Source: Prevotellaceae bacterium UBA2738
GTDB lineage: Bacteria; Bacteroidota; Bacteroidia; Bacteroidales; Bacteroidaceae
Assembly (NCBI GenBank): GCA_002353585.1
Contig: DEJW01000005.1
Location: 1,031-65,030 of the forward strand
Length of the DNA: 64,000 nt
Direction of reading: 5' to 3'
The notes under the pieces are model-generated. The model was not told the DNA's origin and did not search any database. It worked only from the letters and a program-made list of their open reading frames with translations. Below, in pieces: positions 44,601 through 54,032 of the stretch; position 1 is the stretch's first letter; the number at the start of each line of letters is the position of its first letter. The position numbers and the translations under genes were made by a program.

Positions 44601-44684
44601 CACTTAGAGGTCACTTTATACCTCTGAAGTGCCTGCCACTTTTTCACTTTGTCATGAAAACGGCGATTTTACTGACAAAGTGAA
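44601..44684. repeat. Two strong hairpins in non-coding DNA
   Basis: First: CACTT-AGAGGT (44601-44611) with ACCTCT-g-AAGTG (44620-44631), 11 pairs and one bulge. Second: TTCACTTTGTCA (44643-44654) with TGACAAAGTGAA (44673-44684), 12 perfect pairs, followed by TTTTTC, so it could terminate plus-strand transcripts. Confidence 0.7.
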
Positions 44685-44860
44685 TTTTTCTGAAGGCGCG
44701 AGAGTGAAGAATTTGGAGGCGAGTGGGAAGTTTGGTTTCAAATTCGGAAATCTCGTGAATTTTGTAAAAGATTGGTGGTCAGAGGGTTGAAAAATGGGGT
44801 GATTTTTGTGCTGTGATATTGGTGTGGTAATCTGCGAATAAGGGTTGGATTTTTGGTTGC

Positions 44861-44923
44861 AGAAGCAATGCTTTTGCATGCAGAAGTAATGCTTCTATCT
44901 CTAAAAGTAATGCTTTTATAGTT
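44861..44923. repeat. Three tandem 21-bp mini-palindrome repeats
   Basis: Units at 44861, 44882 and 44903. Each has a 15-nt core pairing its ends around (C/T)AATG (AGAAG-TAATG-CTTCT in the middle unit; AAAAG/CTTTT in the third) plus a 6-nt linker (GCATGC, ATCTCT, ATAGTT). Same architecture as the 12883-12945 array. Confidence 0.75.
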
Positions 44924-44937
44924 GAAAATTAAGAATG

Positions 44938-44962
44938 CCCCGATTTTTGGTTAAAAACGGGG
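44938..44962. repeat. Hairpin CCCCG/CGGGG with inner TTTTT/AAAAA
   Basis: CCCCG (44938-44942) pairs with CGGGG (44958-44962) and the inner TTTTT pairs with AAAAA, giving ten pairs with one bulged A and a GGTT loop. Confidence 0.65.
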
Positions 44963-45080
44963 TGTGGAATGCTCCAGATTTGATTTTGAAACGGAGGTTT
45001 TTCAGTGAGCAGAGTGTCACGAAAAGGGGCATTTTGCTTACGTTTTGATATTTGGGTGGATTCAACACTCAAATTTTAAA

Positions 45081-45210
45081 GACAACCAGGACAACAAGGG
45101 ACAATTATATTTTGGTATTTTGGCAAACCTGCCAAAATGATTTTAAAACAGTTTAGCGAGTTTGCTAAACTGACCTATATATAAGGTTGTTTTATGTTGT
45201 CCGTGTTGTC
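45081..45210. mobile_element. 130-bp MITE-like palindromic element
   Basis: The ends are inverted repeats: GACAACCAGGACAAC (45081-45095) and GTTGTCCGTGTTGTC (45196-45210), matching at 13 of 15 positions. Inside are two perfect hairpins, TTTTGGCA/TGCCAAAA (45118-45137) and CAGTTTAGC/GCTAAACTG (45149-45172). No ORF. The size and structure fit a non-autonomous miniature element; no target duplication could be confirmed. Confidence 0.55.
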
Positions 45211-45385
45211 GTTAATATTCAATCTTTGTCTTAGAACTTAATAGTGAGCCGATGATTATTTCAAATAAATTAAGCGTTTGTTAAGATTTTTAATAAGGTA
45301 AAAGTTAGGCTAAGTGAGGATTTTTTTGTACCTTTAAATAAGGTTAGAATGCACTCGGCAAAGCGTAAATAAATACTAATTTATT

Positions 45386-45415
45386 TTGCTATTTGCTCTC
45401 GTTTTTGTACCTTTG
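45386..45415 (+). promoter_or_regulatory. Lysozyme gene promoter
   Basis: TTG (45386-45388), 19 bp, TACCTTTG (45408-45415), 23 bp before the ATG. Confidence 0.72.
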
Positions 45416-45438
45416 CATAAATAAATTCAGAAAAGACT

Positions 45439-46167
45439 ATGCGATATATACTTAACTGTTTGGCAGTCAGCCTACTAACTACGATATTTACTCTTAATAC
45501 GTTTGCTCGCGATGATATGGATGATGTATGTGTGGCATGTGAGGACACTTGTTCGCATGTGCACGGCATAGACATTTCTCACTATCAGGGAGAGGTGTTC
45601 TGGGAGCATGTGGGCGACACGAAGATGGCTTACTGCTACATCAAGGCTACGGAGGGTGGCGACAAGATAGACTCAAGATATGAGAACAACCTGAAGATAG
45701 GTCACAGCTATGGCATAAAGGTGGGCTCATACCACTTCTACCGTCCGAAGACGGAGCAGGAGCTGCAGCTGAACAACTTCATGGTGCAGTGCAAACCAAG
45801 CGAGCAGGACCTGATTCCGATGATTGACATAGAGACCACGAACGGTCTGCCTACAGAGGAGTTCTGCGACTCGCTGTTTAAGTTCCTCGATATGGTGGAG
45901 CGTGCCTACAAGCAGAGACCTCTGCTATATACTGGTGCAAACTTCTACAACAAGCATCTGGCTGAGAAGGTGGACAGATACCTGGTGATGATTGCCCAAT
46001 ATACCCCTGAGGAGCCCAAGCTGGTGGACGAGAGGGATATCACCCTGTGGCAATATACTGGCAAGGGAAGCCTGAACGGTGTGAGGGGTCATGTGGACAA
46101 ATCACGTTTCATGGGCAACCACACGCTGAGAGAACTGAAGTTTAAACACCGAAAGGGGGAGAATTAA
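45439..46167 (+). CDS. Glycoside hydrolase family 25 lysozyme
   Basis: 242-aa predicted secreted muramidase: signal-like N-terminus (ILNCLAVSLLTTIFTLNTFA), then the GH25 barrel with GIDISHYQGEVFWEHV (first catalytic-face Asp), YCYIKATEGGDKID, GSYHFYRP, and MIDIETTNGLP holding the Asp-x-Glu pair. DITLWQYTGKG is the family's C-terminal strand. It probably cleaves peptidoglycan during wall remodelling. It starts the core segment right of the island. Confidence 0.9.
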   Translation: MRYILNCLAVSLLTTIFTLNTFARDDMDDVCVACEDTCSHVHGIDISHYQGEVFWEHVGDTKMAYCYIKATEGGDKIDSRYENNLKIGHSYGIKVGSYHFYRPKTEQELQLNNFMVQCKPSEQDLIPMIDIETTNGLPTEEFCDSLFKFLDMVERAYKQRPLLYTGANFYNKHLAEKVDRYLVMIAQYTPEEPKLVDERDITLWQYTGKGSLNGVRGHVDKSRFMGNHTLRELKFKHRKGEN

Positions 46168-46173
46168 CAATAA

Positions 46174-46267
46174 CGATACGCTTCGCTACGATACGTGGCT
46201 TTGCCACTACGATACGGAGCCTTTGGCTCCTACGATAACCCTAAACCCTAGAACCAGCGCGAAGCGC
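46174..46267. repeat. Array of small hairpins separated by CGATACG
   Basis: Units beginning CGATACG at 46174, 46189 and 46210 carry successively longer hairpins: a GC-TTC-GC core, GTGGC-TTT-GCCAC and GGAGCC-TTT-GGCTCC. A GCGC-GAA-GCGC hairpin follows at 46257-46267. Lies between the lysozyme and zinc-ribbon genes. Confidence 0.65.
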
Positions 46268-46295
46268 ATTTTGAACTATTGAACAAAGAACAGAT

Positions 46296-47390
46296 ATGCT
46301 TATAAGGTGTCCTGAATGTAATAATGAGGTGAGCGACAAGGCTGAGATTTGTCCTCACTGCGGAATAAAGATAGCTGGTAATCCAGAGGTAACGGGAACT
46401 GGAACTGGAACGGAAACCGTAAGAAAGCCTACCCCAAACCAGCCGAAAAGGATTGGTGAACAGGGAAAAGGCAAGTCGAAGGCTGTATGGGTGGTGTCAC
46501 TCATCATAGCCTTGGCGGTGTTTGGCGTGGGCTTCTACTTCTATCAATCGGCTCAGCAGGATAAGGAGCAGGAGGCATTTGAGTATGCCCTGCACAGCAA
46601 CGACCTGATGGTGATGCAAAACTACCTGAGCAAATATCAGGATGCACCAAGAGAGCATCGTGACTCTATCAATGCCGTGATAGACATGATGAAGTATGAG
46701 GACCTGGAATGGAATAATGCCGTGAACAGCGGTTCGAAGAACGAACTGCTGAAGTATATAGAGGAGAATCAGGATTCGCCCCACATAACAGAGGCTAAGA
46801 ACAAGATTGACTCCATAGACTACAACCACGCTATGCGCGAGTATAAGAGCAGCAAGAACGTGCTGGCTCTGCAGAAATACCTGACGGAACACCCTAACGG
46901 AAGATACTCATCACAGGTGCAGGACATAATGGATGAGCTGAAAAGCGTGGAGGTGACACCTGAGGAGATGGATATGGCGAAGGGCGTTTGCAGAAAATTC
47001 CTTCAGGCTATAAACTCACGAAACGAGACGAAACTGCTCAGCACGGTGACTGAGATACTCGACTCTTTCCTCAACCGTACTGGAGCAACAAACCAGGATG
47101 TGGTGACCTTCATGAACAAGCTGTATAAGGATGACATCACCAACATGAACTGGTATATGATGGATGACTTCAAGGCTGAGAAGGTGGATAATGTTAACGG
47201 GAACGGGAACGTTAACGGGAACTATAACGGGAACAAAAACATCAGGGTGCAGTTTGGTGCTGAGCAACGCATGGAGCGCACTAATCCTAACAAGGAGAAG
47301 ATAGCCAAATACATCATCGTTGCCGATGTTACCCCCGAGGGACTGATAACCCGATTTAACATGAAGAAAGTGGCAATAGCCAAGGACTAA
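46296..47390 (+). CDS. Zinc-ribbon, single-pass membrane protein
   Basis: 364 aa. The N-terminus is a zinc ribbon (CPECNNEVSDKAEICPHCG, four Cys), followed by a Thr/Gly linker built from GGGAAC repeats, one membrane segment (VWVVSLIIALAVFGVGFYFY, about residues 68-87) and a periplasmic or cytosolic helical part with repeated NxYLSKYQ / KYIEENQDSPHITEAK / QKYLTEHPNG units. Near residue 305 lies an Asn/Gly run also encoded by GGGAAC repeats. Function unknown; the type is common in Bacteroidetes. Followed by recJ. Confidence 0.75.
   Translation: MLIRCPECNNEVSDKAEICPHCGIKIAGNPEVTGTGTGTETVRKPTPNQPKRIGEQGKGKSKAVWVVSLIIALAVFGVGFYFYQSAQQDKEQEAFEYALHSNDLMVMQNYLSKYQDAPREHRDSINAVIDMMKYEDLEWNNAVNSGSKNELLKYIEENQDSPHITEAKNKIDSIDYNHAMREYKSSKNVLALQKYLTEHPNGRYSSQVQDIMDELKSVEVTPEEMDMAKGVCRKFLQAINSRNETKLLSTVTEILDSFLNRTGATNQDVVTFMNKLYKDDITNMNWYMMDDFKAEKVDNVNGNGNVNGNYNGNKNIRVQFGAEQRMERTNPNKEKIAKYIIVADVTPEGLITRFNMKKVAIAKD
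47194..47235 (+). repeat. In-frame GGGAAC repeats in the zinc-ribbon gene
   Basis: TTAACGGGAACGGGAACG units encode Asn-Gly/Val-Asn-Gly runs. Related tracts lie at 46390-46417 (Thr-Gly) and 47391-47403 (after the stop codon). Confidence 0.65.
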
Positions 47391-47429
47391 AACGGGAACT
47401 GGTAAAAAACGAGACAAGAAAAATACGTG

Positions 47430-49148
47430 ATGAACTTTAAGTGGAACATAGAAGAGCAGACTGAGCTGCAGAAGAAGCAGGCGATGGAGTTGAGCGAAAA
47501 GCTCAACATCTCACCTATTCTGACGGCTCAGCTGGTAAAGCACGGAATCTCTACGGAGTCCGCTGCCAAGCGCTTCTTCCGTCCACAGCTGCAGGACCTC
47601 ATCAACCCCTTCCTGATGAAGGATATGGACCTTGCCGTTGACAGACTCAACGACGCCATAGGTCATAAGGAACGCATACTGGTGTATGGCGACTACGACG
47701 TTGACGGATGTACGGCCGTGGCGCTGGTGTATAAGTTTCTGCAACAGTTCTACAGCAACATCGACTACTACATCCCTGACCGTTATGACGAGGGTTACGG
47801 AGTGAGCAAGAAGGGCATAGACTTTGCCAAAGAGCAAGGGGTGAGCCTCATTATTATATTAGACTGTGGCATCAAGGCTCACGAGGCTATTGCCTACGCC
47901 AAGAGCATAGGAATAGACTTCATAGTGTGCGACCACCATGTGCCAGACGAGACCCTGCCTGATGCTTACGCCATACTCAACCCAAAGCGTACGGACGACA
48001 CATACCCCTTCAAGCACCTGTGCGGATGTGGTGTGGGATTCAAGTTCATGCAGGCTTTTGCCAAGAACAATGGCATACCATTCTCTAAGCTCATCTCGCT
48101 GCTCGACCTCTGCGCCATAAGCATAGCAGCCGACCTGGTGGAGGTGACTGACGAAAACAGAATATTAGCCTATCACGGACTGAAGATGCTGAACCAGACA
48201 CCATCAGTGGGCGTGAAGGCGATAATAGACACCTGCGGACTGAGCGAGCGAGAGATAACGATGACCGACATCATGTTTAAGATAGGTCCGCGAATCAATG
48301 CCTCTGGCCGCATGGAGAACGGCAAACTGTCTGTTGACCTGCTGATACAGAAGGATTACTCTACGGCTATGGCTATGGCAAAGCACATAGACGAATATAA
48401 CGACCTGCGCCGAGAGGTGGACAAGCAGATGACTGAAGAGGCTAACCAGATTGTAGAGAAACTGGACAAGCAGCAGCATCCGCAGTGTATCGTATTATGT
48501 GACGAAAACTGGACCAAAGGCGTGATAGGCATTGTGGCATCAAGGCTCACGGAAATGTATTTCAGACCAACCATAGTGCTGACTCGCGACGGACAGTTTG
48601 CTACGGGCTCAGCGCGCTCAGTGTCAGGCTTTGACGTATATGCCGCCATAAAGAGTTGCAGAGACCTGCTCATCAACTTCGGAGGACACACCTATGCCTG
48701 CGGAATGACGATAAAGTGGGAAGATGTGGATAAGTTCAAACAGCGTTTCCAGCAGTATGTAAAGGAGCATATCAAGGAACAGCATACGGAGCCGACCATA
48801 AACGTAGATGCCATAATAGACTTCAGCAGCATCAACAAGCGACTGTATCACGACCTGAAACGCTTCTCGCCATTCGGTCCTGGCAACACCAAACCTGTGT
48901 TTGCCACCAAGGGTGTGTATGACTTCGGCACATCAAAGGTGGTGGGAAGAAAGCAGGAGCATATAAAACTGGAACTGGTAGATTCCAAATCGCCTACCGT
49001 AATAAACGGCATAGCCTTCGGACAAGCCCAGTCAGTCAGATACATCAAGTCAAGACGTTCGTTTGACATAGCCTATACCATAGAAGAAAATGTATATAAG
49101 CGAGGCAATGTGCAACTGCAAATAGAAGATATACACTTCAGTGAGTAA
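47430..49148 (+). CDS. recJ: Single-stranded-DNA-specific exonuclease RecJ
   Basis: 5'-3' ssDNA exonuclease in recombination and mismatch repair. 572 aa from ATG 47430 (a GTG at 47427 is less likely). DHH-family motifs: VYGDYDVDGCTAVAL (about residues 86-100), ILDCGIKAHEAI, VCDHHVPDE, and the DHHA1 region GGHTYACGMT near residue 420. Overlaps recQ by 8 bp, so the helicase and nuclease of one pathway are coupled. Confidence 0.94.
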   Translation: MNFKWNIEEQTELQKKQAMELSEKLNISPILTAQLVKHGISTESAAKRFFRPQLQDLINPFLMKDMDLAVDRLNDAIGHKERILVYGDYDVDGCTAVALVYKFLQQFYSNIDYYIPDRYDEGYGVSKKGIDFAKEQGVSLIIILDCGIKAHEAIAYAKSIGIDFIVCDHHVPDETLPDAYAILNPKRTDDTYPFKHLCGCGVGFKFMQAFAKNNGIPFSKLISLLDLCAISIAADLVEVTDENRILAYHGLKMLNQTPSVGVKAIIDTCGLSEREITMTDIMFKIGPRINASGRMENGKLSVDLLIQKDYSTAMAMAKHIDEYNDLRREVDKQMTEEANQIVEKLDKQQHPQCIVLCDENWTKGVIGIVASRLTEMYFRPTIVLTRDGQFATGSARSVSGFDVYAAIKSCRDLLINFGGHTYACGMTIKWEDVDKFKQRFQQYVKEHIKEQHTEPTINVDAIIDFSSINKRLYHDLKRFSPFGPGNTKPVFATKGVYDFGTSKVVGRKQEHIKLELVDSKSPTVINGIAFGQAQSVRYIKSRRSFDIAYTIEENVYKRGNVQLQIEDIHFSE

Positions 49149-51072
49149 GCCTGACAACCTTTACATAGAAACACTACAACGGTATTTCGGATATGACTCA
49201 TTCCGAAGTATTCAGCTTGACATCATTAAGAGTATTTCAGAAGGCAGCGACACACTGGGACTGATGCCTACAGGCGGAGGAAAGAGTATAACATTCCAGG
49301 TGCCAGCCCTCATGATGGACGGGGTGTGTATAGTTATCACCCCACTCATAGCCCTGATGAAAGACCAGGTGATGCACCTGAAGCAAAGAGGCATAAGGGC
49401 AGAGGCTATATACTCAGGACTGACTCACGACGATATACTGCGAATACTGGATAATGCCAGCTATGGTGGAGTGAAATTCCTCTATGTATCACCTGAAAGA
49501 CTCTCTTCCCCACTCTTCCTTGCCAAACTTAACCATATAAATGTGTGTTTCATCACAGTGGATGAGGCACACTGTATTTCGCAGTGGGGATATGACTTCA
49601 GACCATCATACCTGCAGATAGACAAGATAAGGGAACAGTTGCCTGAGGCACCAGTGCTTGCCCTCACAGCAACGGCAACACCACAGGTGATAGACGACAT
49701 ACAGAGGAAACTCGATTTTGGCAAATACACTCAGGGCAAGACGGGAGTGTTTAAGATGAGTTTCAGGCGCGAGAACCTGTCGTATGTGGTAAGGCAGACG
49801 GAAGATAAGTATGAGGAGATGGTGCACATACTGCAATCAGTAAACGGAAGCGCCATCATATACACCAGAAACAGAAAACGCACCAAGGAACTTGCCGAAG
49901 TGCTTGAGGCTAACGGCATTACGGCTACCTTCTATCATGCAGGACTGGACTTTGCCATAAAAGACACACGACAGCAGGAGTGGCAGGAGAACAAATACAG
50001 GGTGATGGTGGCAACCAACGCATTCGGTATGGGTATAGACAAACCCGATGTGAGACTCGTGATACACTTTGACTGTCCTGACTCGCTCGAGGCTTATTTT
50101 CAGGAGGCAGGTCGTGCAGGACGAGACGGTAAGCGCTCGTATGCCGTATTGCTCTATAACAGGGATGACAGCAAGAAACTACTGAGACATGCTGACAACT
50201 CCTTCCCTCACAGAGACTATATACGAAAGGTGTATGATAACCTGGCATATTACTTCGAATTGCCTGAATACGAAGGTGAGGGAGCAAGATTTGAATTTAA
50301 CGAGGAGGTGTTCTGCGTTCGCTTTCATCACTACCCAAGCACAATGGAGGCAGCTCTCTCGATACTGCAGAATGCAGGCTACATAGATTACGACCCAGAG
50401 CCAGACTCCAATCCGAGAATCATGATAACGGTGCCTCGCAATGAACTCTATAATATAGGGGGAATGTCGAAGACGGAGGAAGAGGTTATTACAGCCCTGA
50501 TGAGGTATTACGGCACACTGTTCACCAACCTCACCTTCATCAATCCTGTGCTGATAGAGAATGCCTGTAAGATAGACGAGAACAGACTGCATGTAGCACT
50601 AAAGAACCTTGCCACACACAACATAATAAGGTATGTTCCGAGAAGGAATGTTCCGATAATAACCTATCTGAGTCAGAGAATTTCGTCAGACAAACTCATT
50701 ATTTCGAAAGAGATATATGAGGAGCTGCATAAAAGAATGGTGGAGAGAGTGAAGGCTGTGATAAGATACATAGAGTGTGAAGACATCTGTCGCTCTACCC
50801 TATTGTTGGAGTATTTCGGCGAACTGGATGCAGAACCCTGCCAGCATTGTGATGTTTGTGTAGAAAACAAAAACAGTCATCATTCTGGGAATACCCAGCC
50901 AGAGAAAAAGAATAGTCTGCTGAAACTGCTGGCAGACCATAAGGAACACCATATAGACGAACTGGTGAAGGCATATAACATTCCCAAACAGATGTTTGAT
51001 GCAGAAATAGAACATCTGCGCCAACAGGAACTCATTACCATTTCATACCCAAACATAAGGTTAAAAGACTAA
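49141..51072 (+). CDS. recQ: ATP-dependent DNA helicase RecQ
   Basis: 3'-5' helicase that unwinds DNA for RecJ. 643 aa starting at GTG 49141. Motif I GLMPTGGGKSITFQV, motif II VDEAHCISQWGYDFR, motif VI QEAGRAGRDGKRS, and the zinc cysteines in CEDICRSTLLLEYFG and CQHCDVC are all present. The winged-helix part follows; the C-terminus ends without a clear HRDC domain. The GTG overlaps the recJ stop. Confidence 0.95.
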   Translation: MSKPDNLYIETLQRYFGYDSFRSIQLDIIKSISEGSDTLGLMPTGGGKSITFQVPALMMDGVCIVITPLIALMKDQVMHLKQRGIRAEAIYSGLTHDDILRILDNASYGGVKFLYVSPERLSSPLFLAKLNHINVCFITVDEAHCISQWGYDFRPSYLQIDKIREQLPEAPVLALTATATPQVIDDIQRKLDFGKYTQGKTGVFKMSFRRENLSYVVRQTEDKYEEMVHILQSVNGSAIIYTRNRKRTKELAEVLEANGITATFYHAGLDFAIKDTRQQEWQENKYRVMVATNAFGMGIDKPDVRLVIHFDCPDSLEAYFQEAGRAGRDGKRSYAVLLYNRDDSKKLLRHADNSFPHRDYIRKVYDNLAYYFELPEYEGEGARFEFNEEVFCVRFHHYPSTMEAALSILQNAGYIDYDPEPDSNPRIMITVPRNELYNIGGMSKTEEEVITALMRYYGTLFTNLTFINPVLIENACKIDENRLHVALKNLATHNIIRYVPRRNVPIITYLSQRISSDKLIISKEIYEELHKRMVERVKAVIRYIECEDICRSTLLLEYFGELDAEPCQHCDVCVENKNSHHSGNTQPEKKNSLLKLLADHKEHHIDELVKAYNIPKQMFDAEIEHLRQQELITISYPNIRLKD

Positions 51073-51076
51073 AAAA

Positions 51077-51108
51077 TTTGGTTATCTGTTCAAAAAATAG
51101 TACCTTTG
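51077..51108 (+). promoter_or_regulatory. Promoter of the LysE-type gene
   Basis: TTTG (51077-51080), 20 bp, TACCTTTG (51101-51108). The ATG at 51116 is only 8 bp after the -7 box, so the mRNA would be leaderless or nearly so. Confidence 0.75.
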
Positions 51109-51115
51109 CAAAGAA

Positions 51116-51799
51116 ATGAACAACTTTATACCACATATGTACCTCTCATTTAACTTCCTTGACATAATAGTCAAAGGAATGATTGTGGGAATAGTATGCT
51201 CGGCACCTATGGGACCTGTGGGTGTGCTTTGTGTGCAGAGAACCCTGAACAAGGGACGCTGGTATGGATTTGTGACAGGACTGGGTGCTGCTACCTCAGA
51301 CATGATATATGCCTTGCTGACAGGTTTCGGCATGAGTTTCGTGATGGAATTTATAGATAATCCGCAATATAAATTCTACTTGCAGATATTCGGTTCGATA
51401 CTGCTGTTCTGCTTCGGATTTTATTGCTATAAGTCTGACCCGCGAAAGAAGGTGCATACGGGCAAGAAGAAACAGAAGGGAACCCTGCTGCATAACTACG
51501 TTACAGCATTCATAGTGACATTCTCCAACCCACTCATAATATTGCTGTTCCTTGCCACCTTCGCACAGTTTGCCTTTGTGGTGCCTGAGCACCCTGTGGA
51601 GATGTCTTTAGGATACCTCAGCATAATAGGCGGAGCATTGTTGTGGTGGTACGGACTGACGTGGCTGGTGGACCGCATTAGGGAATTCTTCTCGCTTAAC
51701 TCCATCGTTCTCATCAATCGCATTATAGGTACCATAGTGATGGTATTCTCATTTGCCATATTCATTGGCACAACATTCAATTTATTTAGTCTTTACTAA
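51116..51799 (+). CDS. LysE family amino-acid exporter
   Basis: 227-aa inner-membrane protein with about five or six transmembrane segments. The LysE/RhtB N-terminal hallmark is present: GMIVGIVCSAPMGPVGVLCVQRTLNKGRWYG (two GP turns), then GLGAATSDMIYALLTGFG and FIVTFSNPLIILLFLATF. Export substrate unknown. A Met at residue 8 is an alternative start that would leave a short leader. Confidence 0.85.
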   Translation: MNNFIPHMYLSFNFLDIIVKGMIVGIVCSAPMGPVGVLCVQRTLNKGRWYGFVTGLGAATSDMIYALLTGFGMSFVMEFIDNPQYKFYLQIFGSILLFCFGFYCYKSDPRKKVHTGKKKQKGTLLHNYVTAFIVTFSNPLIILLFLATFAQFAFVVPEHPVEMSLGYLSIIGGALLWWYGLTWLVDRIREFFSLNSIVLINRIIGTIVMVFSFAIFIGTTFNLFSLY

Positions 51800-51815
51800 A
51801 AAATACAACTGCAAA

Positions 51816-52361
51816 GTGATAATTTCTCAACAACTACGCAAAACCAATATAGCTGAATACGTGCTATACATGTGGCAGGTAGAGGACATAATACGTGCCT
51901 ACCAGTGTGACCTTTCGGCTATCAAACGCGAATATATCTCACGTTTTGACCTTACTGATGAACAGCGTGACGAAATGGTGGACTGGTATGGCAACCTGAT
52001 TCGTATGATACGCGAGGAGGGACTGACGGCTGGGGGACACATACAGATAAACAAGATAGTGGTGCAGCAGATGAACGAGCTTCATGCCCAACTGCTGTCG
52101 TCGCCTAAGTTTCCTTTCTATAATGCTGAATACTATAAGGTGTTGCCATTCATAGTGGAACTGAGAAACAAAGGTAGCAAAGACATAAGCGAAATAGAGA
52201 CTTGCCTCAATGCCCTGTATGGTGTGATGATGCTACGCCTGCAACACAAAGAGGTGAGCAAGTCAACCGAGAATGCCGTAAAAGAAATAACCACTTTCCT
52301 CGGTATGCTTTCAGACTACTATAAGAAAGACAAAGAAGAAGGACTGAAATTTGAAGATTAA
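51816..52361 (+). CDS. DUF4924 family protein
   Basis: 181-aa cytosolic protein conserved in Bacteroidetes, function unknown. The family N-terminus reads (M)IISQQLRKTNIAEYVLYMWQ, so I choose the GTG at 51816 as the start; upstream extension in frame lies on the LysE gene and looks non-coding. All-helical composition. Followed by prfC after 44 bp. Confidence 0.82.
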   Translation: MIISQQLRKTNIAEYVLYMWQVEDIIRAYQCDLSAIKREYISRFDLTDEQRDEMVDWYGNLIRMIREEGLTAGGHIQINKIVVQQMNELHAQLLSSPKFPFYNAEYYKVLPFIVELRNKGSKDISEIETCLNALYGVMMLRLQHKEVSKSTENAVKEITTFLGMLSDYYKKDKEEGLKFED

Positions 52362-52405
52362 AGATAAACCTCTTGAACTTTTTGAACCCCTTGAACCCAA
52401 CATAA

Positions 52406-53998
52406 ATGAATCCAGAAATATCAAGACGACGCACATTCGCAATCATATCACACCCTGATGCTGGTAAGACAACGCTGACGGAGAAGTTTCTGCTCTTTGG
52501 AGGACAGATACAGGTGGCTGGTGCAGTAAAATCAAACAAGATTAAGAAGACAGCAACATCTGACTGGATGGACATAGAGAAACAACGTGGTATATCTGTC
52601 TCTACTTCGGTTATGGAGTTTGATTACCTCCCCCCCACGCTTGAGGGTGGAGAACCATATAAGGTGAACATTCTCGATACTCCTGGTCACCAGGACTTCT
52701 GCGAAGATACCTATCGCACCCTTACAGCTGTGGATTCTGCCATAATAGTGGTGGACGGTGCAAAGGGCGTGGAGGCTCAGACCAGAAAACTGATGGAGGT
52801 GTGCCGTATGCGCAACACCCCAGTTATCATCTTTATCAATAAGATGGATCGCGAAGGCAGAGACCCGTTTGACCTTCTCGACGAACTGGAGCAGGAGTTG
52901 CAGATAGGTGTGCGTCCGCTTTCATGGCCTATCAACCAGGGAGCACGATTCAAGGGCGTTTATAACATTTATGAGCAACAGCTCAACCTTTTCACCCCTG
53001 ACAAACAGAGAGTGACGGAAAAGGTGAGCGTAGATATTGCTTCAACAGAACTCGACAACCAGGTTGGAGAAGAGGATGCAGCAAAACTGCGTGACGACCT
53101 GGAACTGGTGGATGGTGTATATCCCGAGTTTAATGTGGAGAGTTATCGTGCTGCTGAAGTGGCACCTGTGTTCTTCGGTAGTGCGCTGAATAATTTTGGT
53201 GTTCAAGAGTTGCTCGACTGTTTTGTTGAGATTGCTCCATCACCTCGTCCAACAAAGGCTGAGGAACGTATGGTGGAACCAGACGAACAGAAATTTACCG
53301 GCTTTATCTTCAAGATTACGGCAAACATAGACCCTAACCACCGTTCATGTATCGCTTTCTGTAAGGTATGCTCAGGCAAGTTCGAGCGTAACAAACCTTA
53401 TCTGCACGTTGGACAGAACAAGACGCTTCGTTTCTCTTCGCCTACACAGTTTATGGCTCAGCGCAAGAGCACTATTGACGAGGCTTGGGCAGGTGATATA
53501 GTTGGTTTGCCTGATAACGGCATATTCAAAATCGGCGACACTCTGACAGAGGGCGAGTTGTTGCATTTCCGTGGTCTTCCTTCATTCTCTCCTGAGATGT
53601 TCAAATACATAGAGAATGATGACCCGATGAAGGCTAAGCAGTTCCAGAAAGGATTGGAGCAGTTGATGAATGAGGGTGTGGCACAGTTGTTTGTCAATCA
53701 GTTTAACGGTCGTAAGATTGTAGGTACGGTGGGACAACTGCAGTTTGAGGTGATACAGTATCGCCTTGAAAACGAGTATAATGCCAAGTGCCGTTGGGAA
53801 CCCGTACACCTTTACAAGGCTTGCTGGATAGAGAGTGATAATGAGCAGGAACTGGATAACTTCAAGAAGAGAAAGTATCAGTATATGGCAAAGGATAAAG
53901 ACGACAGAGATGTGTTCCTTGCCGATTCAGGTTATGTGCTCTCTATGGCTCAGCAGGATTTTGAACATATCAAGTTCCACTTCACAAGTGAGTTCTAA
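52406..53998 (+). CDS. prfC: Peptide chain release factor 3
   Basis: Translational GTPase that recycles RF1/RF2 from the ribosome. 530 aa. G1 [14 protein letters not shown]2 region around [10 protein letters not shown]3 DTPGHQDF, G4 NKMDREG, and the C-terminal domain with [18 protein letters not shown] typical of RF3 rather than EF-G. Confidence 0.95.
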   Translation: MNPEISRRRTFAIISHPDAGKTTLTEKFLLFGGQIQVAGAVKSNKIKKTATSDWMDIEKQRGISVSTSVMEFDYLPPTLEGGEPYKVNILDTPGHQDFCEDTYRTLTAVDSAIIVVDGAKGVEAQTRKLMEVCRMRNTPVIIFINKMDREGRDPFDLLDELEQELQIGVRPLSWPINQGARFKGVYNIYEQQLNLFTPDKQRVTEKVSVDIASTELDNQVGEEDAAKLRDDLELVDGVYPEFNVESYRAAEVAPVFFGSALNNFGVQELLDCFVEIAPSPRPTKAEERMVEPDEQKFTGFIFKITANIDPNHRSCIAFCKVCSGKFERNKPYLHVGQNKTLRFSSPTQFMAQRKSTIDEAWAGDIVGLPDNGIFKIGDTLTEGELLHFRGLPSFSPEMFKYIENDDPMKAKQFQKGLEQLMNEGVAQLFVNQFNGRKIVGTVGQLQFEVIQYRLENEYNAKCRWEPVHLYKACWIESDNEQELDNFKKRKYQYMAKDKDDRDVFLADSGYVLSMAQQDFEHIKFHFTSEF

Positions 53999-54032
53999 TA
54001 ATATGATTATCGGATTCTAAAACAAGTTATTT

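Noticed and set aside
43598..45438. tRNA or rRNA gene in the long gene-free stretch
   Set aside because: No cloverleaf-like arm set or rRNA-like sequence was seen; the hairpins are simple palindromes.
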